A DNA stretch of 39,393 nucleotides from Chitinophagales bacterium (GTDB lineage: Bacteria; Bacteroidota; Bacteroidia; Chitinophagales; UBA2359): NCBI GenBank assembly GCA_020630635.1, contig JAHDBB010000003.1:1-39393 (forward strand), in the 5' to 3' direction. A program made the position numbers and the translations under genes. This document shows, piece by piece, positions 1-9,296 of the stretch. Position 1 is the first letter of the stretch, and every line of letters starts with the position of its first letter. Under the pieces are notes generated by a model. The model was given only the letters and a program-made list of their open reading frames with translations. It made no database searches and was not told where the DNA came from.

Positions 1-10
1 AGAAATAAGG

Positions 11-142
11 TGTACAAGTTCAACAAAGAGATTTTTTAATATATAAGGCGAAAAACGTAGCGGTTCGACGACTCGAAATAGCAGGGCTATTACGAGGCTT
101 TTCAACGACATAGATTGAAAAATATCAAAGTTGAGTTATACA
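11..142. repeat. Imperfect terminal-inverted-repeat element with a central hairpin (MITE-like or structured intergenic repeat)
   Basis: TGTACAAGTTCAACAAAGAGATTTTTTAATATAT (11-44) is an imperfect reverse complement of ATAGATTGAAAAATATCAAAGTTGAGTTATACA (~112-142). Centre: CTCG-a-AATAGC-agg-GCTATT-a-CGAG (72-96), 10 bp with one A.A mismatch. Confidence 0.45.
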
Positions 143-345
143 TGTTATTTTTTCATCATTCCTTAGTTCTTTCAAGTATTTTGTACCTCATTCGTAATTA
201 CATTACAAGTATCTTGCAATTTGCTTGGGATTTCAAATACTTTTTCGCTTATTTGTGAATAAAATACAATTCATTTTAAAAATTAAAAACTGTATAAATC
301 ACTAAAAAACAATTAATTAATAAATTTTATTTATTAATTTTGTGA

Positions 346-1800
346 ATGACTTCTCTAATATTTAAGACCAAAACAATGGAACAAAGCAAGCTGATTGTAT
401 TAATTCGCACTTTTTCAAAAGAAGAACTACAAGAATTATACGATTTTGTACATACACCTTTCTTTAATAAAAAGCCTTTTGTACCCGATTTGTATGACTT
501 GATTTATGACGAATCGCCCCATTTTTCTAAGCTTGAAAAAGAGCAATTATGGAAGCAGATTTTTCCCCAAAAAGCCTACAATGATATACGAATGAGACGT
601 TTGATGGCTGATCTTTTGGGCGTGTGCAAAGAATACATTGCTTGGCGAAAATTTGACCAAGATCAACGAACACAACATCTTTATCAGCTACAATATTTTA
701 GGGAAAAACAACTGGATAAGCATTTCAATACCAGCCGTCGCAATATTGAGAAGTGGCAAGAACAACATCCCAGACAAGATATTTGGCATTATTATCATCA
801 ATATCGTTTGGAGAGAGAAATTGGGATGTCGATCGCTCAACAACGCAAACGTACTGCGGACCCTAATCTACAAGTTTTATCCAATCATTTGGATGCCTTT
901 TATCTCATCAATAAACTCAAAGCCTGTTGCTATATCCTCAATTATCAGACCCTCAATTTGGTCGAATATGATTTGCCTTTACTAGAAGAAATTTTATTGC
1001 ATCTTCAAAAAAAAACGTATCATCACATTCCTATTATTGACTTTTATTATTGTGTTTTACAAAGCTTGTTGGAAAAAGAAAATACATCCTACTTTCAAAG
1101 ACTCAAAAATATATTGGTCGAAAATCTACAATTATTTACCAAAGAAGAAATCAATGAGATGTTTACTTTTGCTCGCAACTATTGTATCAAACGAGCCAAT
1201 CAAGGAGATACTGCTTATTTGACTGAATTATTGGAATTGTATCAACTAGAAATTGAGAATGGTCTCTTGCTCAATGCAGAAGGAAAACTATCGCCTTTTA
1301 CGTATAAAAATATCGTTACTTTGGGCATTCGGTCTAAACGCTATGAATGGACACAAACTTTCATTGAACAAAATAAAGCCGTATTAGCAAAGGAGTTTCA
1401 AGATTCTTCTTATGCTTTTAATTTGGCAAGATTGTATTTTCAACAAAGTGAATTTGAGAAAATTATTCCTTTACTCAATGAGATGGAATACCGAGAGATT
1501 TTTATTGAATTGTCTGCTAAAAACTTACTGATGAAAACCTATTATGAGTTGGAGGAGTTTGAGGTTTTACATTCATTTTTGGATAGTTTTCAGATGTTTA
1601 TTAGACGCAAGAAAAAAACATTGGGTTATCATTGTACAAGCTACCTCAATCTGATAAAGGCGACTCGTCAGTTGATGCGTTTGCACTATGGAAAACAAGA
1701 AGCTGTTGCTCCATTTAAAGAAAAAATGACCAGTATTAAAGAGATCGTGGATAAGCAATGGATATTGGAAAAAGTAGCACTATTGGAGAAAGTGGCTTGA
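346..1800 (+). CDS. Conserved hypothetical protein, 484 aa (alternative start at 376, MEQSKL...)
   Basis: Long ORF with bacterial codon usage, helix-rich sequence and no recognisable catalytic motif. Confidence 0.8.
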   Translation: MTSLIFKTKTMEQSKLIVLIRTFSKEELQELYDFVHTPFFNKKPFVPDLYDLIYDESPHFSKLEKEQLWKQIFPQKAYNDIRMRRLMADLLGVCKEYIAWRKFDQDQRTQHLYQLQYFREKQLDKHFNTSRRNIEKWQEQHPRQDIWHYYHQYRLEREIGMSIAQQRKRTADPNLQVLSNHLDAFYLINKLKACCYILNYQTLNLVEYDLPLLEEILLHLQKKTYHHIPIIDFYYCVLQSLLEKENTSYFQRLKNILVENLQLFTKEEINEMFTFARNYCIKRANQGDTAYLTELLELYQLEIENGLLLNAEGKLSPFTYKNIVTLGIRSKRYEWTQTFIEQNKAVLAKEFQDSSYAFNLARLYFQQSEFEKIIPLLNEMEYREIFIELSAKNLLMKTYYELEEFEVLHSFLDSFQMFIRRKKKTLGYHCTSYLNLIKATRQLMRLHYGKQEAVAPFKEKMTSIKEIVDKQWILEKVALLEKVA

Positions 1801-1804
1801 TGAA

Positions 1805-1855
1805 ATATATGCCAAACGTGTCAGATTTTGAAAACCTGACACGTTTGGCATATAT
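1805..1855. terminator. Perfect 20-bp stem hairpin between convergent genes; possible bidirectional terminator or palindromic repeat
   Basis: ATATATGCCAAACGTGTCAG (1805-1824) / CTGACACGTTTGGCATATAT (1836-1855), loop ATTTTGAAAAC. Lies between stop codons at 1800 (+) and 1865 (-). The core resembles the hairpin nested at 6220-6260. Confidence 0.6.
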
Positions 1856-1864
1856 CCTCTATAA

Positions 1865-3886
1865 TTATATCATTTCTTCTCCAAATTCCACCTCTACAAT
1901 CACTCGTCCCAATTCCTCTTTTGCTTCTATACTTTGACCATTCACCAAATACGTTTTTAACTCTGGAACACTCAAATAAACGGTTGCTTTATCCAAAGAT
2001 TGTGGATGTCTTTCTAAGGTAATATCGTCGCCTAATCGGGTAAAAACTTCGACATCGGCACCAGGAAAAAGATGTCCATTGCTTCCCAATATTTCAAAAT
2101 TACCTGCTTCTACTTTTTTATATACAACTGATTGAAAAGGAGCTAAATGTACTGCATAAGAGACAATTTTCTTTGCTCTAAAATACTTGCCTTCTGGTAA
2201 TAAAATATCTTGTCCTTTATCGCTTAAATTGGCACACAATAGATAGTGCTTGTCTCCTATTTCAAAACGAATTTTATAAAGGTCTTGGTCTTTTTGAACC
2301 ACTATTTTTTTCTTATCTAAAAGCGGAAACTGTGATTGATATAAACGCAATGTCTTTTCATCATAAGTATCCAAATTATCGGAAGTAAAAAGCAATCCTC
2401 CCAATGCTTGATTGAGTAAAAAGAGGGTGTATTTTTGAGGAAAAGTGAGTGTATTATTTTCTTCTCGCAAGATAAAAACATCAGGATCATTTAAGAAGAA
2501 GCGTCCATTTAAAGCATGTCTTCCTATCGTACTATTCAATGAACATTTAGTGGAAACACGCTCTCGATACCGCAAACGATTTTTCAAAAGATTGTCTTCC
2601 CATTTCAACGCTACATCTGCCCCAATCCGACAATAATCGACTTGTCCCAATGCGCTTCCTAATGGAACGCCACAACCCAACAAAAGTTTGTCTCCTGCGA
2701 TTTCTCTTAAAAATTGCATGGCTTCACACATAACTTGTCCTCTGGTTTGGTGAGGTGGTGGAACGATGGCAGCCGCATGCAAAAAATCTAATTTCAGCAT
2801 ATCAAAATTCCATTCATCCAAAAGACGACGAAAGGTTTCTCGTAGATAGTTTTTGACTTGTTGATTCCCAAAATCCAGCGCATAAAATTTGCCACTCCAA
2901 TCAGGTGAAAAACCAATGGGCAAAGGCAATCCTTTTTGATCTTTTAACAGCCACTCCGTATTCTTTCGGACTTCTGATTTTTCTTCACAAATCAAAGGAG
3001 CAATCCACAGTCCAGCCTTATATCCAGCGTCATGAATTTGATCAGTCAAAGATCGCATACCATTAGGAAATTTTTCATTGGGCATCCAATCACCTACCGC
3101 TTGTTGATAACCATCATCTATTTGAAAAAGATCAATTGGAATATTTCGTTGTTGAAAAGCAGCCAAGTTTTCCAAGACTGTTTTTTCGTCAATTTTGGTG
3201 TAGTGATGGTACCAGCTTGTCCATCCACTCACATTTTTGGCAGCAGCTTTTTCTAGATTACTAGCTTCTAGATAGGTATCCCAAACCTCTTGGGGTTTTC
3301 CTTTTTTATAAAATAATTTAAATGCGGTATAAGGCTTTGATAGTTCCAAATTTTGACAATCCTTGCGAATAATCATTCTATCCGCATTCATATAGGTTTC
3401 AAAAATAGTAAAGCCTGATTCTTCTGACAAAGAAGCCCACAGTTCGATATGCTCCTTTTTTCTAAAGTAAGTGTAGGTATAACTATGAAACGTTCCTTTT
3501 TCTTTGGGATAGTTATAAAAGTAATAATCGCCATAATAGGACATTCTAAAACGATTGGTCACAGGACTTGCCAATGGATTGAGTCCTTGTAGATGTTCGT
3601 TTTTCATAAATTCTCGACTATCCGTCCAAGTCTGATAACCATTGACAAAGACTTTTTCATTTTCTCGCATTTTACGATCAATGTGTAAGGCGATATTTTG
3701 TAATACAATGGGTTCTTTAGGAATCAAATGAACTGTAAAACAATAAATATCTTCTTCTATTTCAATTGAAAACAAATCGTCTTCTATATTTTGAATCGTT
3801 GAAATGTCATAACTTTTAGGCTGGTTTTGATGCCAAAACTGTAATTGGAGGTTGATGATATCCATAATGTATCTTTTTTTGCCCAA
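1865..3886 (-). CDS. Alpha-galactosidase (melibiase), glycoside hydrolase family 36-like
   Basis: Motifs GWTSWYHHYTKI, PIDLFQIDDGYQQAVGDW, KAGLWIAPLICEEKSEV and FDMLKLDFLHAAA are typical of GH36/clan GH-D. Likely internal start MDIINLQLQF. Confidence 0.9.
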   Translation of the reverse strand: MGKKRYIMDIINLQLQFWHQNQPKSYDISTIQNIEDDLFSIEIEEDIYCFTVHLIPKEPIVLQNIALHIDRKMRENEKVFVNGYQTWTDSREFMKNEHLQGLNPLASPVTNRFRMSYYGDYYFYNYPKEKGTFHSYTYTYFRKKEHIELWASLSEESGFTIFETYMNADRMIIRKDCQNLELSKPYTAFKLFYKKGKPQEVWDTYLEASNLEKAAAKNVSGWTSWYHHYTKIDEKTVLENLAAFQQRNIPIDLFQIDDGYQQAVGDWMPNEKFPNGMRSLTDQIHDAGYKAGLWIAPLICEEKSEVRKNTEWLLKDQKGLPLPIGFSPDWSGKFYALDFGNQQVKNYLRETFRRLLDEWNFDMLKLDFLHAAAIVPPPHQTRGQVMCEAMQFLREIAGDKLLLGCGVPLGSALGQVDYCRIGADVALKWEDNLLKNRLRYRERVSTKCSLNSTIGRHALNGRFFLNDPDVFILREENNTLTFPQKYTLFLLNQALGGLLFTSDNLDTYDEKTLRLYQSQFPLLDKKKIVVQKDQDLYKIRFEIGDKHYLLCANLSDKGQDILLPEGKYFRAKKIVSYAVHLAPFQSVVYKKVEAGNFEILGSNGHLFPGADVEVFTRLGDDITLERHPQSLDKATVYLSVPELKTYLVNGQSIEAKEELGRVIVEVEFGEEMI

Positions 3887-4003
3887 AATTAAGCAGCTTT
3901 ATCCAAAATATGGCGTTTATCCTTCTCAAATACTTCCAAGCATTTCCTTTTTTGATAGATACTTACGATATTTGACCAATTAGATAATCAATAATACTAA
4001 GCT

Positions 4004-4705
4004 ATGTATAAAGTTGTAGAAAATGCAGAGGCGGCTGTCAAAGACATTCCTAGCAATTGCACCATTATGCTGGGAGGTTTTGGGCTTTGTGGCATTCCTG
4101 AAAACTGTATCGCTGCCCTTGTAGAAAGTGGGGTGACAGGATTGACTTGTATCTCTAACAATGCTGGAGTGGATGATTTCGGGTTGGGCTTAATGCTCCA
4201 AACTCGACAAATAAAGAAAATGATCTCTTCATATGTCGGTGAAAATGATGAATTTGAAAGGCAATTATTGGCGGGGGAATTAGAAGTAGAACTCACGCCG
4301 CAAGGAACTTTGGCTGAACGCATTCGAGCAGGCGGCGCAGGTATTCCAGCGTTTTATACTCAAACGGGATTTGGCACAGAAGTCGCAGAAGGCAAAGAGA
4401 TTCGAGAGTTTAATGGCAAAAAACATGTAATGGAAACTGCACTAACTGCCGACTTTGCCATTGTCAAAGCCTGGAAAGGAGACCATTCAGGTAACCTCAT
4501 TTTCAAAGCAACGGCTCGCAATTTTAACCCTATGATGGCAATGGCTGGAAAGATCACTATTGCGGAAGTTGAAGAGCTTGTTCCCAACGGAGAACTCAAT
4601 GCCAATGAGATTCACATTCCTGGTATTTTCGTTCAACGAATCTTTCAAGGAGTCACTTATGAAAAACGCATCGAGCAACTGACTGTCCAAAAAAGCAAGG
4701 CTTAA
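4004..4705 (+). CDS. scoA: 3-oxoacid (succinyl-CoA:acetoacetate) CoA-transferase subunit A
   Basis: [36 protein letters not shown] and [24 protein letters not shown] are characteristic of CoA-transferase family I subunit A. Confidence 0.93.
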   Translation: MYKVVENAEAAVKDIPSNCTIMLGGFGLCGIPENCIAALVESGVTGLTCISNNAGVDDFGLGLMLQTRQIKKMISSYVGENDEFERQLLAGELEVELTPQGTLAERIRAGGAGIPAFYTQTGFGTEVAEGKEIREFNGKKHVMETALTADFAIVKAWKGDHSGNLIFKATARNFNPMMAMAGKITIAEVEELVPNGELNANEIHIPGIFVQRIFQGVTYEKRIEQLTVQKSKA

Positions 4706-4764
4706 TATTAGTGACAAGTTTTAAGTGACAAATGACTTTCAGCTCAGTTTCTGATTTTTATTTT

Positions 4765-4882
4765 TTGGAGCAAAAGGCTGGGTACTTCGTCGTTACAGAA
4801 AGTCCCGCTATCCGTTCTTATCACCAAGCCACCCGAACCCCTTTTGCCAAACTTGTTGGTGATACCACTACTATCGGGGCTA
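4765..4882 (+). repeat. Structured intergenic element, copy A (forward)
   Basis: Left end TTGGAG; arms AGTCCCG (4801-4807) / CGGGGCT (4875-4881); variable stem TATCACCAA (4819-4827) / TTGGTGATA (4856-4864), 9 bp perfect. Confidence 0.8.
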
Positions 4883-4926
4883 TTTTGAAAGGACACAACA
4901 TCCAAGAACAGTAACAAGTATGTACC

Positions 4927-4973
4927 GCAATTTGACAACCTTCACCACAAAACATCCAAAGCTGTCAAATTGC
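4927..4973. repeat. Inverted repeat upstream of pheS, 11 bp perfect
   Basis: GCAATTTGACA (4927-4937) / TGTCAAATTGC (4963-4973). Confidence 0.6.
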
Positions 4974-5087
4974 CATAAAACATAACAAGAATCACCAGTC
5001 ACTTGTCACCAGTCACCAAAACAAAAGGAACTTATTCAACCCGATTAGAGTTTTAGGATTAACCCAATATCAACAAAAAGAAATTCC

Positions 5088-6119
5088 ATGAGTCAAGAAT
5101 TATTCGACAAAGCCAATGAAAAACTAAGCGAAATCGAAAAGTATGCAGTCAATAATGCCGAAGAATTAGAAAAATTTCGCATTGCCTTCTTAGGAAGCAA
5201 AAACACCATCAAACCTCTATTTGGGCAAATCCGTCATGTAGATGCGGACCGAAAAAAGGAGTACGGACAACTCGTTAATAAGCTCAAACAAACAGCAGAG
5301 GCAAAGTTTACGCAACTTCAAGGGCAACTGGCTCAATCAGCAGCAGCAGATATTGAAGTTCCAGACCTCACTCGTCCTGTCAATGCAGATCGTATAGGCA
5401 GTCGTCATCCCTTGTCCATTATCGAAGGTAAAATCATCGACATCTTTTCACGCATCGGATTTAGTTTATCAGAAGGACCACAAATCGAAGATGATTGGCA
5501 CAACTTCACCGCTTTGAATTTTCCGCCCAATCATCCAGCTAGAGATATGCAAGACACCTTCTTTTTAGACAAAGAACTGGCATTGCGTACCCACACTTCA
5601 TCGGTACAGATTCGGCACATGGAAAACAACGAACCACCGATTCGAGTCATTTCTCCTGGTCGAGTATTCCGCAATGAGACCATCTCTGCCAGAGCGCATT
5701 GTCAATTCCACCAAGTAGAAGGTTTATATGTAGATGAAGGCGTATCTTTTGCCGACCTCAAACAAACCCTCTACTATTTCGCCCGTGAGATGTTTGAAAA
5801 AGATACTGAAATCCAATTCCGTCCTTCTTACTTCCCATTCACCGAAATCTCGGCAGAAATGGACATCAGTTGTTTAGTGTGTAAAAAAGAAGGTTGTCCC
5901 GTTTGTAAACATACAGGCTGGGTGGAGATATTGGGCTGTGGGATGGTCGATCCCAATGTCTTGGAAAACTGTAATATTGATAGTGAAAAATATACGGGCT
6001 TTGCTTTTGGGATGGGAATCGAACGGATCACCATGTTAAAGTATCGTATCAATGACCTTCGTTTATATTTTGAAAATGATGTTCGCTTCTTAGAACAATT
6101 TAGCCACATCATCCCTTGA
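5088..6119 (+). CDS. pheS: Phenylalanine--tRNA ligase alpha subunit
   Basis: RIGSRHPLSIIEGKIIDIFSRIGF, EGPQIEDDWHNFTALNFPPNHPARDMQDTFF, LRTHTSSVQIR and FGMGIERITMLKY are canonical PheS motifs. Confidence 0.98.
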   Translation: MSQELFDKANEKLSEIEKYAVNNAEELEKFRIAFLGSKNTIKPLFGQIRHVDADRKKEYGQLVNKLKQTAEAKFTQLQGQLAQSAAADIEVPDLTRPVNADRIGSRHPLSIIEGKIIDIFSRIGFSLSEGPQIEDDWHNFTALNFPPNHPARDMQDTFFLDKELALRTHTSSVQIRHMENNEPPIRVISPGRVFRNETISARAHCQFHQVEGLYVDEGVSFADLKQTLYYFAREMFEKDTEIQFRPSYFPFTEISAEMDISCLVCKKEGCPVCKHTGWVEILGCGMVDPNVLENCNIDSEKYTGFAFGMGIERITMLKYRINDLRLYFENDVRFLEQFSHIIP

Positions 6120-6185
6120 TAAAATTCTAATATTTAATTTCTAAATTCTAAACTGTCCATCTTATCCGTTGTGACAGTAATGATC

Positions 6186-6332
6186 TAGCCCCGATAGTAG
6201 TGGTATGAATGTGAAGCTTGGCTAAACCAGTCAGGTTTTGAAAACTTGACTGGTTTGGGCAAGGCTAAAACAGACATAAGAACGGATAGCGGGACTTTCC
6301 ATTGCGACGAAGTCATGAACCCTTCGCTCCTA
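6186..6332 (-). repeat. Structured intergenic element, copy B (reverse), with nested palindrome in its loop
   Basis: TAGCCCCGATAGTAGTGGTAT (left on +) and ATAAGAACGGATAGCGGGACT...CTCCTA (right); outer TATG/CATA stem; internal TAAACCAGTCAGGTTTTGAAAACTTGACTGGTTT palindrome. Confidence 0.78.
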
Positions 6333-6457
6333 GCCTAAAAGATGAATAGGATTATAGGGTTTTTCGAGATTAGTAGCATTTCCATTCAGACTAAAAAAAC
6401 AGGAACTGAACCCAAAGTCACCAGTCCCTACACACTCGTCACTCAAAACAAATCAAA

Positions 6458-7321
6458 ATGACCTTAGAAGAACTCAAAACCATTGTTATTGTTGGCGCAG
6501 GTACGATGGGGACTGGTATCGCTCAAATGAGTGCTATGGCTGGTTACAATACCATCCTTTATGATATTGCGGATGCTTCGATTGATAAAGCCCTCGCTAG
6601 TATTGGCAAAAATATTGATGGGGGAATCAAGCGTAATAAGATCAAGGCAGAAGATAAAGAGCCGATCTTAGCTCGTATCCAAAGAAGTACAGACTCCTAT
6701 GATTTGAAAGGCGATTTTATCATTGAAGCCATCTTGGAAAATGCCGAAATCAAAGTAGACCTCTTTAAAAAATTGGCTTCGTTTAATCGACCTGACACCA
6801 TTTTTGCAAGCAATACATCCTCCATCCCTATCACCGAGATTGCAGCCAAAGTACCCAATCCTGGCAGAGTAGTCGGTATGCACTTTTTCAACCCTGCACA
6901 CATTATGAAATTAGTAGAAGTGATTTCGGGAGCAGCAACCGAACCAGCAGTCGCTCAATTAACCCTTGATTTGGCAATCAAAATGGGCAAAAAAGCGGTC
7001 ATGGCAAAGGACTCACCTGGATTTATCGTCAATCGAGTCGCTCGCCATTTTTATGTAGAATCCTTAAAAACATTAGAAGAACAAGTCGCTGATTTTGAGA
7101 CTATTGACGCTTTGATGGAAAACAATGGCTTTAGAATGGGTCCTTTTAAATTGATGGACTTAATCGGGATTGATACCAACTTTGCCGTCACCAAATCTAT
7201 GTATCAATCTTTTTTCAATGAAGCAAAGTTTCGTCCCAGTCGCATCCAACAGCAAAAAGTAGATGCAGGACATTTGGGCAAAAAATCGGGGAAAGGTTTT
7301 TATGATTATTCAGAAAGTTAA
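6458..7321 (+). CDS. 3-hydroxybutyryl-CoA / 3-hydroxyacyl-CoA dehydrogenase
   Basis: VIVGAGTMGTGIAQMSAMAGYNTILYD Rossmann motif, FASNTSSIPITEIA, GMHFFNPAHIMKLVEVI, DSPGFIVNRVARHF and a C-terminal GKKSGKGFYDY. Confidence 0.95.
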   Translation: MTLEELKTIVIVGAGTMGTGIAQMSAMAGYNTILYDIADASIDKALASIGKNIDGGIKRNKIKAEDKEPILARIQRSTDSYDLKGDFIIEAILENAEIKVDLFKKLASFNRPDTIFASNTSSIPITEIAAKVPNPGRVVGMHFFNPAHIMKLVEVISGAATEPAVAQLTLDLAIKMGKKAVMAKDSPGFIVNRVARHFYVESLKTLEEQVADFETIDALMENNGFRMGPFKLMDLIGIDTNFAVTKSMYQSFFNEAKFRPSRIQQQKVDAGHLGKKSGKGFYDYSES

Positions 7322-8574
7322 TACTTATACTTTCCCTTCCACCAATACTTCAACCACTCTCTCGACTGATTTTCCCGTTTATTATCACCAGGATCATACA
7401 ATTGCGTATTTTTGATAGCATCAGGCAAATATTCCTGTGCTATAAAATTGCCCGAATGATCGTGAGTATATTGATAATCCTTTCCATAATCTAACTCTTT
7501 CATCAAGCTAGTTGAAGCATTACGCAAAGGAAGCGGAACGGGCAAATCTCCCGTTTTACGAACCAATGCTAAAGCTTTGTCAATCGCCAAGTAACTCGCA
7601 TTGCTTTTGGGAGCTGTCGCCAAATAAATCGCTGTTTGTGACAAAATGATCCGACATTCTGGATACCCAATCTTGGTGACGGCATCAAAACAAGCATTTG
7701 CCAGTAACAGCGCATTGGGATTGGCATTTCCAATATCTTCCGATGCCAATATCAACATCCGACGAGCTATAAATTTGGGATCTTCTCCGCCCTCAATCAT
7801 CCGAGCCATCCAATACAATGCCGCATTGGGATCGCTCCCTCTAATGGATTTGATAAAAGCCGAAATAATATCGTAGTGTTGTTCTCCTGACTTATCATAA
7901 CGAGCTACATTGTGTTGCATAATCTGTTCGACAAGCGCATTATCTATGACTCCCTCTTTGGCTACTTCCACTGCCAATTCCAAAAGATTCAACAACTTCC
8001 GCACATCCCCTCCAGAATAACTCAATAAAGCGTCGGTTTCTTGCAAGCGAATATCTTGCTTTTTCAAAATAGCATCTTCTTTTAAAGCCGTCTCCACTAC
8101 TTCCAATAATTCAGCTTTTGTCAAAGGTTGTAAAACATAGACTTGACAGCGAGATAAAAGGGCTGAAATGACTTCAAAGGAGGGATTTTCGGTAGTCGCT
8201 CCAATGAGGGTAATGATGCCTTCTTCGACGGCTCCTAAAAGTGCATCTTGTTGGGCTTTATTGAAGCGATGGATTTCATCTATAAACAGGAGAATATTAC
8301 CTCCTTTTCGGGCAGTTTGAATGGCTGCTCGTAAGTCCTTGACTCCTGAATTGATGGCACTTAGTTGAATAAAAGGGACTTTGACGGTCTTAGCGATGAT
8401 TTTGGCTAAAGTGGTTTTGCCTACGCCTGGCGGTCCCCATAAAATCAAAGAAGGACACTTTCGCTCCTCAATTAATTTCCAAAGCAATTGCCCCTCTCCT
8501 ACCAAGTGGGTTTGTCCTCTGTAAGTTTCGAGGGTTTGAGGGCGCATTCTTTCAGCGAGTGGTTTATGGCTCAT
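7318..8574 (-). CDS. rarA: Replication-associated recombination protein A, AAA+ ATPase (RarA/MgsA)
   Basis: [24 protein letters not shown], Walker [55 protein letters not shown]. Confidence 0.96.
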   Translation of the reverse strand: MSHKPLAERMRPQTLETYRGQTHLVGEGQLLWKLIEERKCPSLILWGPPGVGKTTLAKIIAKTVKVPFIQLSAINSGVKDLRAAIQTARKGGNILLFIDEIHRFNKAQQDALLGAVEEGIITLIGATTENPSFEVISALLSRCQVYVLQPLTKAELLEVVETALKEDAILKKQDIRLQETDALLSYSGGDVRKLLNLLELAVEVAKEGVIDNALVEQIMQHNVARYDKSGEQHYDIISAFIKSIRGSDPNAALYWMARMIEGGEDPKFIARRMLILASEDIGNANPNALLLANACFDAVTKIGYPECRIILSQTAIYLATAPKSNASYLAIDKALALVRKTGDLPVPLPLRNASTSLMKELDYGKDYQYTHDHSGNFIAQEYLPDAIKNTQLYDPGDNKRENQSREWLKYWWKGKYKY

Positions 8575-8585
8575 AATTTACTATT

Positions 8586-9077
8586 TTAGTCCAAAATCAG
8601 TTGTAAGATAATGACATCTACCCATTCTCCCTTGACAAATCCAATCTTTCGCTGAATACCCACCTCTTCATAACCCAGTTTTTTGTTGTAAATGATACTG
8701 GTTTCATTAGAAGCCCAAATCTTGGCAACCAGATGTTTGTATTGCAGCTCTTTACAGACCGATATGACGTACTTCTTAAAATAAGTTCCAAGACCTTGAC
8801 CGATATAGTCTTCGTCTAAATAAACGGATGTTTCGGCTGTATATTGATAACCCAGTCTATCGCTATATTTTTTGATAATCGCCCAACCTATTAGCTCTGC
8901 TTCTAAGGTCATGACAAACAATCGTTCTCTATCTCCTTGCTTCTTCAAAATAGCTTCATAAAATGCCCGTGTTTGGGGTTCTAAGTTCATATTAGCGATG
9001 CCTAAGTATTTATTATAGATGGTAGCAATCGCAGCGCAATCGGTTGAGGTCGCTAATCGGATAATGGGATTTGGCAT
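8586..9077 (-). CDS. GNAT family N-acetyltransferase (phosphinothricin acetyltransferase-like)
   Basis: IRLATSTDCAAIATIYNKY, SVYLDEDYIGQGLGTYFKKYVI, ASNETSIIYNKKLGYEEVG. Confidence 0.88.
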   Translation of the reverse strand: MPNPIIRLATSTDCAAIATIYNKYLGIANMNLEPQTRAFYEAILKKQGDRERLFVMTLEAELIGWAIIKKYSDRLGYQYTAETSVYLDEDYIGQGLGTYFKKYVISVCKELQYKHLVAKIWASNETSIIYNKKLGYEEVGIQRKIGFVKGEWVDVIILQLILD

Positions 9078-9126
9078 AATTTAGCTTTTTAAGGTTCTGG
9101 TACTAAAGGTTTTTTCCTTTACCAAC

Positions 9127-9261
9127 TAGACCTGATAGTAGTGGTATAGCTGTTTGAAGACAAGCCCACAAGTCAAAAAGACTTGCGGTAGAGCAAGGCA
9201 CAGCTATAAGAACGGATAGCAGGGAGACCCATCACGACGAAGCAACGGACGTTCTCTCCTA
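9127..9261 (-). repeat. Structured intergenic element, copy C (reverse), head-to-head with copy D
   Basis: TAGACCTGATAGTAGTGGTATA...CTCTCCTA; stem TATAGCTGT (9145-9153) / ACAGCTATA (9200-9208), 9 bp perfect; nested hairpin CCACAAGTC (9166-9174) / GACTTGCGG (9180-9188). Confidence 0.8.
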
Positions 9262-9296
9262 CTCAAAAGACAACTTCTTTTAAAGAGAATGTTTTT

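Noticed and set aside
4732-4914. 60-aa ORF overlapping copy A
   Set aside because: It is the chance translation of the repeat element; no coding support separate from the structured sequence. Same reasoning applies to the 64-aa antisense ORF at 4744-4938 and the 76-aa ORF at 9389-9619.
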